Below, one piece after another: positions 1-8,837 of a DNA stretch of 37,763 nt. The position numbers and the translations under genes were made by a program. This stretch comes from Limisphaerales bacterium (GTDB lineage: Bacteria; Verrucomicrobiota; Verrucomicrobiia; Limisphaerales; UBA11358), in NCBI GenBank assembly GCA_003134375.1, contig PLAY01000074.1:1-37763 (forward strand), given 5' to 3'. The notes under the pieces are model-generated. The model saw only the letters and a program-made list of their open reading frames with translations. It did not search any database and had not been told where the DNA came from. Position 1 is the stretch's first letter. The number at the start of each line of letters is the position of its first letter.

Positions 1-185
1 ATCTAAATCGAAAATGCTCTAAATTCCATTTCGTTCGGTGCGATAAAGGCTGTCCAAGCTTATTTCCTTCGCGCGTTGCGAACGCGGTAACGTGTTTTGA
101 TTAATCAGCGGAACGGCTACACTCTTTCAACCATTGGATGACATCCAGCACCGGAGCGTCACTGTGTCCATCCGGAATGACCGGC
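1..185. other. Left-edge intergenic DNA downstream of dnaG
   Basis: No convincing gene is seen. On the minus strand one frame between about 107 and 185 is open for some 28 codons (it includes VIPDGHSDAPVLDVIQWLKE) and looks protein-like, but it has no start and is bounded by stops, so it could be the tail of a lost gene or chance. Bases near 12-25 carry the complement of TTTAGAGCATTT, a 12-mer that recurs beside the IS630 remnant at about 32556. Confidence 0.4.
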
Positions 186-1985
186 TCACTTCAGCGGCGC
201 GCTCTTTTGTTCGCGCCACTTGTCTCGCTCGCGCAGCAGTTCAATGCTTTCTGCGTCGGAAATTCCCGGCTGGCTTGCTTTTTGCGTCAACGTGGCGATT
301 TGACGATCCAGAAATTGGTTCCGCAAGCGCAGAACCACATCGCCCAGTTGCTGGTCCGGATTGGGAATTTTGCGGTCTTCGGCGACGGCTTCGGTGACGA
401 GGCCCCGCATTTCGGGCGATTCGCACTCATCCAAAAACGCAGCCAGGCTTTGCCAGGTTTCATTTGTCTGCGCCGTCAGCCGGCGTTCGACAATTTGCCG
501 GACCAGCGGATGCAAAATCCAGTTCACGTCCAGATGCAACGCAGTCCAGCCGACCAAATCGTCGTGCAGCAACAAAAGTTTCAGCAACCAGAATTCCTGA
601 GTGGACGAACGCGGCGTTTCGGCTTCTGGCTCGTTTGATGTTGCATTTTCATTTTCCGAACTCCGGACTCCGGACTCCGGACTCCGGACTTTTGCAAATT
701 CGGCGCGCACAGCTTCGGGCGAAACGCCCAGGCGCAACGCGGTCTTCTGCGCATATTTGTCAACCAGCACGTTGTTGCCGGTCTTGTGGACGGCCTCGGC
801 CATGCCGCGCAAAATGGCGTTTCGACCTTTGTCGCTGTTCGCGTCGTCCAGTTTGCAGAGCCGGTTCAAATAGTAATCGAAAAATCCCTCGGCGCCTTCC
901 ACCAGTTTTCGGAACGCTTCGCCGCCATCGGCCTTGATGAAACTGTCCGGGTCGTGCGGCGCCGGCACCACCGCCACGCGCACGGCAAGGCCGGACGCGA
1001 GCAGATGGTCGAGCGACCGCACGGCGGCATTCTGGCCGGCTTCGTCCGAATCAAAACACAGCACCACCTCGTCCACGTAACGTTTGATGATGCGCGCGTG
1101 GTCGGCGGTGAAAGCCGTGCCCTGTGGCGCGACGATGTTTTGCACCCCGGCCATGAAACACGCGATCAAATCAAGCTGGCCTTCGCAAACGATGGCAAAT
1201 CCAGCGTCGAGGATGGCGCGTTTGGATTTATCCAGGCCGAAGAAGATTCGGCTCTTGGTGAAAATGGGCGTTTCCGGCGAGTTGACGTATTTGGCCGTTT
1301 TTTCGTCGCCGGACAAAACCCGTCCGCTGAAACCAATCACCCGGCCCTGCTCGTCGCAAATGGGAAACATGAGCCGCCCGCGGAAACGGTCGTAAAATTT
1401 ATCACTGCCTTCTTTGCGCAAGATGAGACCGGCCTTTTCGACGAGGGCAAGGTCGTGGCTTTTGTTTTTGGCCCAGTTGACGGTGTCGTCCCAGGCATCC
1501 GGCGCGTAGCCGAGCCGAAAGAGTTTCACCGCTTCCGGCGACACGCCGCGTTTGGTGAGGTAATCGCGGGCGATCTGGCCGCCGGCTTCATTGAGCAGAC
1601 AATTCTGCCAGCGTTGGGTGATTTGCTCGTGGATTTGGAGCAACTGGTCCTTGATGTGGCGCGATTGCTGTTCGCCGGGGGTCTGGTCAAATTCCAGGGG
1701 AATTTTCGCGCGTTCGGCCAGCCGGCGGACGGCGTCCATAAACCCGATGTTTTCGTATTCCTTGACGAAGGTGAACACGTCGCCGCCCTTGTGGCAGCCG
1801 AAGCAGTGGAAAATTTGTTTATGCGGATTGACGTTGAAGCTGGGTGTCTTTTCCTTGTGAAAGGGGCAGAGGGCGGTGAAGTTTGCGCCCGCCTTTTTCA
1901 GCGGCAGATACGAGCCGATGATATCCACGATGTCGCTGGCGGCGCGGATGCGTTCGCGGGTTGCGGGGGAGAGCGTGCCGGCCAT
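186..1985 (-). CDS. dnaG: DNA primase DnaG
   Basis: DnaG synthesises the RNA primers used by the replicative polymerase. The 599-residue product has the usual domain order. The N-terminal CHC2 zinc finger has ligands C40, H43, C61 and C64 (CPFHKEKTPSF ... FHCFGCHKGGD). The catalytic core with a TOPRIM fold follows: E268 in VCEGQLD and the acidic pair D312/D314 in FDSDEAG. A C-terminal helicase-binding-type helical domain ends the protein. Length is normal for bacterial primases. The linker between core and C-terminal domain (residues about 433-443, SPESGVR-like) is encoded by four copies of a 7-bp repeat and is followed by a low-complexity Glu/Ser/Asn stretch. A CvpA-like gene lies 21 bp upstream on the same strand, so the two may be cotranscribed; the more usual dnaG-rpoD operon is not present here, since rpoD lies 29 kb away. 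Confidence 0.97.
   Translation of the reverse strand: MAGTLSPATRERIRAASDIVDIIGSYLPLKKAGANFTALCPFHKEKTPSFNVNPHKQIFHCFGCHKGGDVFTFVKEYENIGFMDAVRRLAERAKIPLEFDQTPGEQQSRHIKDQLLQIHEQITQRWQNCLLNEAGGQIARDYLTKRGVSPEAVKLFRLGYAPDAWDDTVNWAKNKSHDLALVEKAGLILRKEGSDKFYDRFRGRLMFPICDEQGRVIGFSGRVLSGDEKTAKYVNSPETPIFTKSRIFFGLDKSKRAILDAGFAIVCEGQLDLIACFMAGVQNIVAPQGTAFTADHARIIKRYVDEVVLCFDSDEAGQNAAVRSLDHLLASGLAVRVAVVPAPHDPDSFIKADGGEAFRKLVEGAEGFFDYYLNRLCKLDDANSDKGRNAILRGMAEAVHKTGNNVLVDKYAQKTALRLGVSPEAVRAEFAKVRSPESGVRSSENENATSNEPEAETPRSSTQEFWLLKLLLLHDDLVGWTALHLDVNWILHPLVRQIVERRLTAQTNETWQSLAAFLDECESPEMRGLVTEAVAEDRKIPNPDQQLGDVVLRLRNQFLDRQIATLTQKASQPGISDAESIELLRERDKWREQKSAPLK
659..690. repeat. Heptamer repeat (ctccgga x4) inside dnaG
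   Basis: Four tandem copies of ctccgga (period 7) sit in frame within dnaG. Each unit contains the palindrome TCCGGA. Because 3 x 7 bp equals 7 codons, the insert reads as a short peptide (RSPESGVRSSE) in the linker before the helicase-binding domain. It belongs to the period-7 repeat class seen at several other loci in this window. Confidence 0.85.
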
Positions 1986-2006
1986 GCTTGTTTGGCGACG
2001 CGACGC

Positions 2007-2672
2007 TTACTTTTTGATGTTAACCACCGCCGGTTTTGGTTCCGGCTTGGCGGCCGGCGCCGGAGCGGTTTCGATCAGCAGCGGGCCCAGGTAATCTTTG
2101 ATGTAAGGCCCGGTGAACGATTTGGTGAAGACCTGCTCCTGCACGATCTGCACACTGGGAAAATAGTTGCCGCTATACAATCCGCCGCCGAACCAACGTT
2201 TCACGTAGGCGTCGTGTTTTTTAATGTCCTGCGCCGTGTAGACCGGCGCGTTCAGCAAAGCCAGCACGGCCAGCAGCATGCAGGCAAACCGAATCATGCC
2301 GGACAACATCCCCAAATAGTATTCGCCACCGCCGAACAAACTTTTATCGCCCAGGCGACTGGCCAGAAGCCATTTGAGAAACATAAACACGAGCACAATC
2401 ACGAGCGCCAGAAGCAGATAACCAAAAATGCAACTGGGCAACTGGCTCAACGAAGCGGTGTTGACCAACAGTTCAGCGGCCATCTGATACCAAAACCCGC
2501 ACACCAGGACCAGCGACACCCATTTCAACAACGGCAGAAGTTCCTTTGACATGCCGCGCTTGCGCCCGCGGAAAAATCCGATGATCAACATTCCCAAAAC
2601 CACCCCGTCGAACCAATTGACCGGCAGATTATCGAGAGCCAGATTTGGTATTTCCGCACCTATCATAATCAT
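2007..2672 (-). CDS. CvpA-family inner-membrane protein
   Basis: The 221-residue protein resembles the CvpA (colicin V production) family, small inner-membrane proteins whose exact biochemical role is unsettled. It begins with the family-like NWFDGVVLGMLIIGFFRGRKRG segment, has about four hydrophobic helices in the first 150 residues, and carries the SRLGD and GMIRFACMLLAVLALLN stretches expected around the third and fourth helices. The tail is a Pro/Ala/Lys-rich extension. An internal ATG two codons in (MIGAEIP) is an equally good start. It ends 21 bp before dnaG on the same strand, which suggests cotranscription. Confidence 0.75.
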   Translation of the reverse strand: MIMIGAEIPNLALDNLPVNWFDGVVLGMLIIGFFRGRKRGMSKELLPLLKWVSLVLVCGFWYQMAAELLVNTASLSQLPSCIFGYLLLALVIVLVFMFLKWLLASRLGDKSLFGGGEYYLGMLSGMIRFACMLLAVLALLNAPVYTAQDIKKHDAYVKRWFGGGLYSGNYFPSVQIVQEQVFTKSFTGPYIKDYLGPLLIETAPAPAAKPEPKPAVVNIKK

Positions 2673-2827
2673 GAGATTAAATTCTCCAATTTAGAATGCC
2701 AGTTAAATTATAGCCGGTTTCATGCCAGTTTCGGCCTCCCACGGGCGTTTAAAAAACATGCTGCCGCCGGTGAAATCCTTTGCCGCAGCGGCGATTCGCG
2801 CGGAGTTTTTCACCCGGCAAACTTCCA

Positions 2828-4651
2828 TCAAGGCGGATTCGACGAAAGCCAGAACTGAATGTCCGGCGCCTGGGGATTACGCGGATCCAGTTGCAGGACC
2901 TTCAAATAATGCTGCCGCGCCTGCACCAGGTCGTACAATTGCTGCGCGTAAAGATTTCCTAGCGCCAGATGCACGCGCATCTCGTCCGGATTTACCGCCA
3001 GAATCTTTATCAATTCATTCACCGCGTCGGGCACATAACCCGCCGCCTTGAGCGCCAGCGCGAAATTATAACGCGTATCCACCGAATCCGGCTGGAGCGC
3101 CAGCGCCATCTCGTAAGCGGCGAGCGATTGATTGAAGTTCCGCAGCCGAAAGGCGATCACGCCGTAATTGTATTGCGCCTCGAACCAGCCCGGATCCAGT
3201 TCCGTCGCCTGACGATATGATTGCAACGCGTCCAGCCAGCGCGAATTCTGCTCAAACTCCCGCGCCCGGGTGAACGCACCCGATGCCGTCCGCCGGTCGC
3301 CCGCCGGCGGTTTGCGCGGCGAAAGATACAGGTAACGCGGAAACGTCGGCGGCGCGGGCTGAACCATCTTGACCGGCTTCGGCGCAACCACCGGCTTCGG
3401 CGCGGGCGCGGATGCAGTTTGCGTTGGGATGCTGGAATTTACCGGCGCCGGCGGCGTTACGCCGGCACGGTTGTTGTTCGCCACCGGCGGCGGCAGGGGC
3501 GTCACTTTATTCTCATTGTGTTTTTCCGGCGCGGAAGAGCGAAACCAGTTCAGCGGATTCAGCCTGGAAATAACCCCTGTCTTCCCGGTCGCCGGTTCCG
3601 GCGGCGTTTCTGCCACGGGCGTCCCGACCATCGCCGGTTGCGGCTGGCCCTTCACGATCTGCGCCGGGGTTGTTCCCCGCGGCGGATTTGAACTGGCGCG
3701 GACAACCGCCTGTGTTCGTGGCAACCCGGTCGTGCGAACCGCGCTGCCGGCCACCGGCGTTCTGTTTTCAGTTGTGACTGCGGCAGCTTGATTTTGATTC
3801 GCCGGCGGCGGCTCCAGACTGTTCGCGATGTCGTTTACCGCGTCCCAATTTTCCGGGCGCGGCGTCAGCGCCAGATACGCGCGATAATTTTGCAGCGCCA
3901 GCGTGTTATCATGCAAATACTGCTGCGCCACTGTCGCCAGGTTCAGCAAAGCCGGCGCGTAAACCGGCTGTTCCTTTGCCGCCGCCGCAAAAAATTGCGC
4001 CGCGTCGCGCGGATGTCCGCGTTCGATCCGCGCGAGTCCCAAACCATTCAAGGCCTCGGCGTTGTTCGGACTCAGATAAAGCGCGGTGCTGAAACTTTTT
4101 TCCGCTGACGTGACATCGTGCGATTGAAGCTGTGCGAGGCCGAGCTTGAGCCAGCCTTCCGGCGCCTTGGGCCGGCGCAACGTGTAGGCGATGAACTCGC
4201 CTTCCGCCGCATCCGGTTTGTTCTGCTCCAGCCACAAACAACCAAGATTGTAGTGCGCCTCCATCAAATCGCGGTCGCGTGCCAGGGCGCATTGATACGC
4301 CGTCGCCGCATTGGTCGGCTGGCCGGCATACTGGTACGCCACCCCGAGATAATTCCACGCCTGCGCGTTCGTGGCCAGAAGCGACGTGGCGGTCTTGAAT
4401 TGCGCCACCGCGCCGGCGTAATCGCCGCGTTCCAGAAGTTTTTTGCCCTTGAGCAACGCGCGTGGACCGGACGGCGTGCAGCCCGCAATGAACAGGGCAA
4501 GCGCCAGGAAGATAAAACAACGAGGATGGAAGATGGAGAATGGAGAATGGAATTTATCGATGGTGTGCCGTATTCCATCTTCTATCTTCCATCTTCCACC
4601 CTCGCCTTCGTTTTTGGTGGCCAGCATCGGCGTTGGTGGTAGCATCCACAC
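2828..4651 (-). CDS. TPR-repeat lipoprotein
   Basis: The 607-residue protein has a lipoprotein signal: a hydrophobic run from about residue 45 ending in the lipobox LFIAGC with Cys58. Tandem TPR helices follow at roughly 60-290 (for example AWNYLGVAYQYAGQPTNAATAYQ), then a Pro/Ala/Thr-rich disordered stretch at about 290-440, then a second TPR block to the C-terminus. It is probably an envelope-anchored scaffold; no enzyme motif is seen. The first 44 residues are abnormal for a signal peptide, because residues 19-43 are encoded by a mirrored heptamer repeat, so the original start has probably been overwritten. No other ATG lies between Met9 and the hydrophobic core. The divergent DUF362 gene starts only 6 bp away, so at least one of the two annotated starts is probably too far upstream. 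Confidence 0.8.
   Translation of the reverse strand: MWMLPPTPMLATKNEGEGGRWKIEDGIRHTIDKFHSPFSIFHPRCFIFLALALFIAGCTPSGPRALLKGKKLLERGDYAGAVAQFKTATSLLATNAQAWNYLGVAYQYAGQPTNAATAYQCALARDRDLMEAHYNLGCLWLEQNKPDAAEGEFIAYTLRRPKAPEGWLKLGLAQLQSHDVTSAEKSFSTALYLSPNNAEALNGLGLARIERGHPRDAAQFFAAAAKEQPVYAPALLNLATVAQQYLHDNTLALQNYRAYLALTPRPENWDAVNDIANSLEPPPANQNQAAAVTTENRTPVAGSAVRTTGLPRTQAVVRASSNPPRGTTPAQIVKGQPQPAMVGTPVAETPPEPATGKTGVISRLNPLNWFRSSAPEKHNENKVTPLPPPVANNNRAGVTPPAPVNSSIPTQTASAPAPKPVVAPKPVKMVQPAPPTFPRYLYLSPRKPPAGDRRTASGAFTRAREFEQNSRWLDALQSYRQATELDPGWFEAQYNYGVIAFRLRNFNQSLAAYEMALALQPDSVDTRYNFALALKAAGYVPDAVNELIKILAVNPDEMRVHLALGNLYAQQLYDLVQARQHYLKVLQLDPRNPQAPDIQFWLSSNPP
4524..4597. repeat. Mirrored heptamer element in the TPR lipoprotein gene
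   Basis: The left arm (4524-4553) is built from gatggaa/gaatgga-type 7-mers. The right arm (4572-4597) is built from their complements (tccatct, tctatct). Aligned as a hairpin, about 21 of 26 positions pair across an 18-nt spacer. The element lies in frame at the 5' end of the TPR lipoprotein gene. Confidence 0.8.
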
Positions 4652-4657
4652 CCAAAA

Positions 4658-5728
4658 GTGTCAAGAAACGCGCAAACTCAATTCGTGCCAGCGGCCCGGT
4701 GGCTGGCAATGGCGGCAGCCGTCGGACTGGCGTGTTTGCCGGGTCGGGCCGTTGATTCGTTTGCCGGTCATTCCACCAACGCCATCGCGCGGGTCGTTAC
4801 CGTTGAAAATGCAAACGCCATCTCCAATTTTCAACCCGACCCCACGCGGGTGCAGGCCATGCTAAATCGCGGCATCACGAATTTCACCGGCCAAACCACG
4901 GTCACCGCCGCCTGGCGCAGCCTCGTCTCGACGCAGGACGTCATCGGCATCAAGGTGTTTTCCACCGCCGGAATGCTCAGCGGCACGCGGCCCGCCGTCG
5001 TGGCGGCGGTGATCCACGGGTTGCTCGACGCGGGCGTGCCGCCGCAACATATCATCATCTGGGACAAACACGGGGACAATTTGCGCGCCGCCGGATTTTT
5101 CAAGCTCGGAGCGCGACTCGGTGTGGGCGTGGCCGGTTGCGTGGAAGCGGGCTACGATCCAACGAACTTTTATCAGCCCGACACCGCCATCATCGGCAAT
5201 CTCGTCTGGGGCGATTTGGAATTCGGCAAAAAAGGCGAAGGCATCGGGCGAAAATCCTTCGTCTCCCTGCTGGTCAGCCGGCAGATCACCAAAATCATCA
5301 GCATCGCGCCGCTGCTGAACCAGGAAGATGCCGGCGTTTGCGGACATCTTTACGGCCTGGCGATGGGCAGCGTGGACAACACGCGGCGCTTTGCGGACGA
5401 CCCCGGCCGGCTGGCCGTTGCCGTGCCGGAAATTTACGCCCTGCCCGTGCTGGGCGACCGCGTGGTGCTCAACATCACCGATGCGCTCATCGGCCAATAC
5501 GAAGGCGGCTCGCGCGGCCTGTTGCACTATTCCACCGTGCTGAATCAACTGTGGTTCAGCCGCGACCCCGTGGCGCTCGACACGCTGGCCATCAAGGAAC
5601 TCGACCGCGAACGGCGCGCGCTCGATGCGCCGGCATTCAAACCGAATCTGGCGCTTTATGCCAACGCCGCGCTGCTCCAGCTCGGCGTGAACGACCCCGC
5701 GAAAATCCAGGGGGAAAAGCTGCGCTGA
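4658..5728 (+). CDS. Secreted DUF362-domain protein
   Basis: The 356-residue product starts with an export signal (WLAMAAAVGLACLPGRA, cleavage likely near residue 31). The body resembles the DUF362 family, often found in proteins linked to iron-sulfur or redox functions, with an unsettled activity. Family-like stretches include DVIGIKVFSTAGMLSGTRPAVV near the middle and SRDPVALDTLAIKEL near the end. No ferredoxin-type CxxCxxC cluster is present, so this is the stand-alone form. An internal ATG at 4709 (MAAAVGLACL) would give a more typical signal peptide and more room for a promoter opposite the divergent TPR lipoprotein gene. It converges on the outer-membrane-like gene across a heptamer hairpin. 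Confidence 0.75.
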   Translation: MSRNAQTQFVPAARWLAMAAAVGLACLPGRAVDSFAGHSTNAIARVVTVENANAISNFQPDPTRVQAMLNRGITNFTGQTTVTAAWRSLVSTQDVIGIKVFSTAGMLSGTRPAVVAAVIHGLLDAGVPPQHIIIWDKHGDNLRAAGFFKLGARLGVGVAGCVEAGYDPTNFYQPDTAIIGNLVWGDLEFGKKGEGIGRKSFVSLLVSRQITKIISIAPLLNQEDAGVCGHLYGLAMGSVDNTRRFADDPGRLAVAVPEIYALPVLGDRVVLNITDALIGQYEGGSRGLLHYSTVLNQLWFSRDPVALDTLAIKELDRERRALDAPAFKPNLALYANAALLQLGVNDPAKIQGEKLR

Positions 5729-5733
5729 CTGGA

Positions 5734-5814
5734 ATTTACGATGTGCGATTTACGATTTACGAAGCCAATAACAATCCGGCATGTCGCGTAAATCGTATAT
5801 CGTAAATCGAAAAT
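5734..5814. repeat. Mirrored heptamer hairpin between convergent genes
   Basis: The left arm (5734-5762) repeats tttacga and the right arm (5787-5814) repeats the complement cgtaaat. Aligned as a stem, about 24 of 28 positions pair, with a spacer of about 25 nt. It fills the gap between the convergent DUF362 and outer-membrane-like genes. It has no 3' U-run, so a role as a bidirectional terminator is possible but not shown. Confidence 0.8.
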
Positions 5815-5820
5815 GGGCTG

Positions 5821-6957
5821 TTAGAACGGCCAGTTGATGCCGGCGGTAATATAAACTTGTCCGCCCAGATTCAATCGTCCTTCCCGACCGCCGCCGCTGA
5901 AGGTGGCGTTCCCCAGCGACATGAATTGCGCGCCCAGGTAAAGGTCGCCATTTTCTCCCGGTACGTGATACATCAACGTCGCGTTCACATAGCCGCCATA
6001 GACCAGGTCGGTCGCGCCAACCTGTCCCTTATTAGGGGTGCTGAGGATGATTTCGTCGTATTTGTAATCGCCGGACACGATGCCGAGGGCTGGGCCAGCG
6101 CTGGCCGACACGCCGATATCTTTATTCAAATCCCAATAAACCGACGGTCCGAGCCTCACGGTGTAGAGCATCACGTCCAGTGTGCGCGAGCCGGTGACCG
6201 GCACATTCGGAATGAGGTCACTGGACTCCAGTGTGCGATCGCTGTAAATGGCAGGCCCGCTGGCGGTAGGCCTGCCTTGGTACCTCGGATCCGGCATGCT
6301 GATGCCGCCGGTGTCAAACGAGTAAGTGTTCTGAGTAACAGTAACCGACATGGGTTTATTGTCTGTAATGTTGATGGGCAGCAGACCAAAACCCAACTCC
6401 CACCCGATCCGTGTGTGGCCCCAATCCCAGAGATTACCGCCGTAGGCCATGTCGAATCCCACAAACGCCGAACCGCCGTCTTCCGCACTGCCGCCGCTGG
6501 TCGGGGAAAACGAAGCCGCCTGGTGCATGAGCAGTTTCGAGCCACTGATTTGTAAAGCACTGTCATAACCCCAATCCGTCGTTGTGCCAAAAGCATTCCC
6601 AGACGGATGCACGTAACCGTCTTCATAGACTTCGGATCCGGCGCTAGAAATGTTAAATAAATTTCCCTTCATGCTGAAATTGGCCTTGATGTTCAACCCA
6701 ACCATGGCTCCGATGCGGAAGTGACGCGTCCAATCGTCATCCTGGGAAACCTTTTGAATCCCCCAGCGGTCCCAGGCATCGGTGGACGGCTGCGGTTGAA
6801 CCGTGGCGTCCGGGGGTACCTCGATAGGAGCACTTGGATTTGGGCCGGGGGTTTGTGATTGGGCCGAGGCAGCCAATGCGACACCGGCGAAACAAAAGGA
6901 CAGACACCACGTAAAAAAATCGCGGTCGCGAACGTTTCTCATGGAGATTGGTGACAT
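5821..6957 (-). CDS. Probable outer-membrane beta-barrel protein
   Basis: The 378-residue protein has an N-terminal signal peptide (FFTWCLSFCFAGVALAASAQS), a Pro-rich spacer, then alternating hydrophobic/polar strands. It ends in VYITAGINWPF, and a terminal Phe is typical of beta-barrels recognised by the BAM complex. Repeated Gly/Tyr-rich strand-turn patterns (WDWGHTRIGWELGFG, LYLGAQFMSLGNATF) fit a barrel. The ligand or transport role cannot be told from the sequence. The gene starts 4 bp after the DUF11 gene stops on the same strand, so the two form a probable operon. An ATG six codons in is an alternative start. Confidence 0.65.
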   Translation of the reverse strand: MSPISMRNVRDRDFFTWCLSFCFAGVALAASAQSQTPGPNPSAPIEVPPDATVQPQPSTDAWDRWGIQKVSQDDDWTRHFRIGAMVGLNIKANFSMKGNLFNISSAGSEVYEDGYVHPSGNAFGTTTDWGYDSALQISGSKLLMHQAASFSPTSGGSAEDGGSAFVGFDMAYGGNLWDWGHTRIGWELGFGLLPINITDNKPMSVTVTQNTYSFDTGGISMPDPRYQGRPTASGPAIYSDRTLESSDLIPNVPVTGSRTLDVMLYTVRLGPSVYWDLNKDIGVSASAGPALGIVSGDYKYDEIILSTPNKGQVGATDLVYGGYVNATLMYHVPGENGDLYLGAQFMSLGNATFSGGGREGRLNLGGQVYITAGINWPF

Positions 6958-6961
6958 GGCA

Positions 6962-8398
6962 TCAAGGGTTCAGGAATACGCGATAAAACCGCACGGGAGT
7001 ATTGGTTGGATGACTTAGTGTTCCCGGCGGACCGTAATCAATCCATTCGGTGTCATTCGCAGGGGCTACCACAGAAGGTTGTGCTGCCAGCCAATTCGTA
7101 GATAAAAGGTCGCTGCTGTAAACCACGGTGTAAGTCCGATTGGTAATGGACGGGAACCAGATCAACATGTCACCCGAAGACAGCCTGACGATGTGGGTGA
7201 TGTTGAGGTTTGTGCTCACCGCCACCACCGGCGGCGGCGTCAAATTGGGCGGACTAACTGCAAATGCCTGCAACTGTGAATTGGTAAAAGGAAAGTAATT
7301 ATCTGCGGCGAATTGCAACAGCAATCCCACACTCTGGCCGGCAGCGAGCGAAGTGCCATAAACCACAAACGGATTCCCATTATTCGTGCCGACGGCGTTG
7401 AACAACACGTTGGTCCTGGCCAACCCTGAAACAACAATCCGCGCAGAATCAACATCATTTGTTCCTTGATTGGTTAACAGAACGCTCTGCTCCACCAAAT
7501 TATTCTGTAAGTTGTATTTTTGCGCGGAGTTGGTGTAGGCCACCAAATTGGCGGGAAAGTAATTGTTGACGGTGATGTTGGTGGTGGCGGTGTTGTTGGC
7601 CAAGTTGGTATCAGTTACACTGCTCGAATTGACAAACGATGAAAACGGCAGGACTCCCGCGTTGGTGGGCTGAACCGTCAGATACAAATTGGTGAAAGCG
7701 CCGCTGGCCAGCGTACCAAGACTGAAAACGACGTTGCTGCCGCTGCCAAGATTCTTAAGGGCAGGCGAAACACTTTTGTATCCCACGCCCGTCGGCAGCG
7801 TGTTGGTCAGCATAACATTGGACGCAGGGTCCGGCCCCAGGTTCGTGACGTTGACGCCATAAACCATCCAATCGTTGGAGAAGACCGACGACGACGGCCC
7901 AATCATGCCCACCGCCAGATCCGCCACCGGTATGGCGTTGGTGAATACTTGGTTGATGATGTTGGTGGAAAAATTGGTGATGGTGGAAAAAGCTAATGTC
8001 ACCGTGTTGGTGATAGGCCCGACCGCAGTGGGTTGGACGATAACGGTCATTTGGGCAATCTCACCTATATCAAATGGGATGCTGAATGCCACGACATTGC
8101 CGTTGGTCGTTATGATGCCGGCGGAAGATGTGTCGGCGATGGTGGCACTGACAAACGTGGAATGAACGTCCAATGTGTTGGTCACATAGACATACGGCAG
8201 CGCGGCTCCCGTATTGGTCAGGTTGATGGTATAAGTCAGATTGGAATTCAACCCGACGGGATTGGGCAAACCTGACCAGGACAGGAAATACCCGAAACCC
8301 TGCGCCTCGGCCCGTGTGCCGATGGCCATCAACGCGACCACCAACATGGCAACCATCCGAAATTTGGAGAAAAATTTCATGCTGATGACAAAACCCAT
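6962..8398 (-). CDS. Secreted DUF11-repeat protein
   Basis: The 478-residue protein has a signal peptide (RMVAMLVVALMAIGTRAEAQ) followed by at least two DUF11-type Ig-like modules. These are recognised by the NLTYTINLTNTG / LTNTLPTGVGYKSVSP pattern and strong Asn/Thr enrichment. DUF11 modules are usually found in exported surface proteins. The C-terminal 80 residues (DMLIWFPSITNRTYTVVYSSDLLSTNW...) resemble a terminal domain common in secreted verrucomicrobial proteins. It is the first gene of a probable two-gene unit with the barrel-like protein. The first ATG has a GGAA four to five bases upstream and is preferred over the internal Met at residue 7. Confidence 0.75.
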   Translation of the reverse strand: MGFVISMKFFSKFRMVAMLVVALMAIGTRAEAQGFGYFLSWSGLPNPVGLNSNLTYTINLTNTGAALPYVYVTNTLDVHSTFVSATIADTSSAGIITTNGNVVAFSIPFDIGEIAQMTVIVQPTAVGPITNTVTLAFSTITNFSTNIINQVFTNAIPVADLAVGMIGPSSSVFSNDWMVYGVNVTNLGPDPASNVMLTNTLPTGVGYKSVSPALKNLGSGSNVVFSLGTLASGAFTNLYLTVQPTNAGVLPFSSFVNSSSVTDTNLANNTATTNITVNNYFPANLVAYTNSAQKYNLQNNLVEQSVLLTNQGTNDVDSARIVVSGLARTNVLFNAVGTNNGNPFVVYGTSLAAGQSVGLLLQFAADNYFPFTNSQLQAFAVSPPNLTPPPVVAVSTNLNITHIVRLSSGDMLIWFPSITNRTYTVVYSSDLLSTNWLAAQPSVVAPANDTEWIDYGPPGTLSHPTNTPVRFYRVFLNP

Positions 8399-8437
8399 TT
8401 GTTTCCGAACTTAACCAGCGGTAAAGTGCAAAAGTTT

Positions 8438-8457
8438 CAAAGATTTGGCAATCTTTG
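8438..8457. promoter_or_regulatory. Short perfect hairpin upstream of the DUF11 gene
   Basis: CAAAGATT and AATCTTTG form a perfect 8-bp stem around a TGGC loop, 40-60 bp upstream of the DUF11 start codon. It could be an operator or a 5'-leader hairpin; nothing in the sequence decides which. Confidence 0.3.
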
Positions 8458-8593
8458 TATTTGGTGGCAGCCCAAGAAGTGGGAACCCCCTGTTTTTTCT
8501 CAAAATTTGATTCCCCCTTCTGCCGGGGAAAGGGAGCTTCTGTTGAATCCAAACTCCGAAATCGAAAAGGGAGTGGGGCGGACGAGGTCATGT

Positions 8594-8700
8594 CGGAGTG
8601 CGCCCGTCCTCGGGCGCAGCAACTGGCTTCATTCAAACCACGGAACATTTCCCAACCGCCCGCCCACCTGTTTGGCTGTGGCCGGGACGGCCACACTCCG
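8594..8700. repeat. REP-like hairpin pair (BIME-like)
   Basis: Two hairpins face each other between inverted ends CGGAGTG (8594-8600) and CACTCCG (8694-8700). The first has stem TGCGCCCG/CGGGCGCA (599-606 and 611-618 of the 8-kb block) with loop TCCT. The second has stem TGTGGCC/GGCCACA (677-683 and 689-695) with loop GGGAC. The pair lies in the 439-bp gap between the DUF11 and thioredoxin-like genes, in which I see no gene. Confidence 0.75.
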
Positions 8701-8837
8701 CAAATGCAGAAATTCAACTTCGGAGTTCGGGTTGAAAGCATCTATGCAGATTCAACTGGACAAAACGCTTTCCCAGTCAAGACTGGTCTTGCCAACAAAT
8801 GATGCGCCCAACTTCAAACCCGAACCCAGGAATTGAC

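Noticed and set aside
786-2549. Long open frame on the plus strand opposite dnaG and the CvpA-like gene
   Set aside because: It lies wholly antisense to two clearly conserved genes and its translation has no recognisable domain. Long antisense frames are expected at this GC content.
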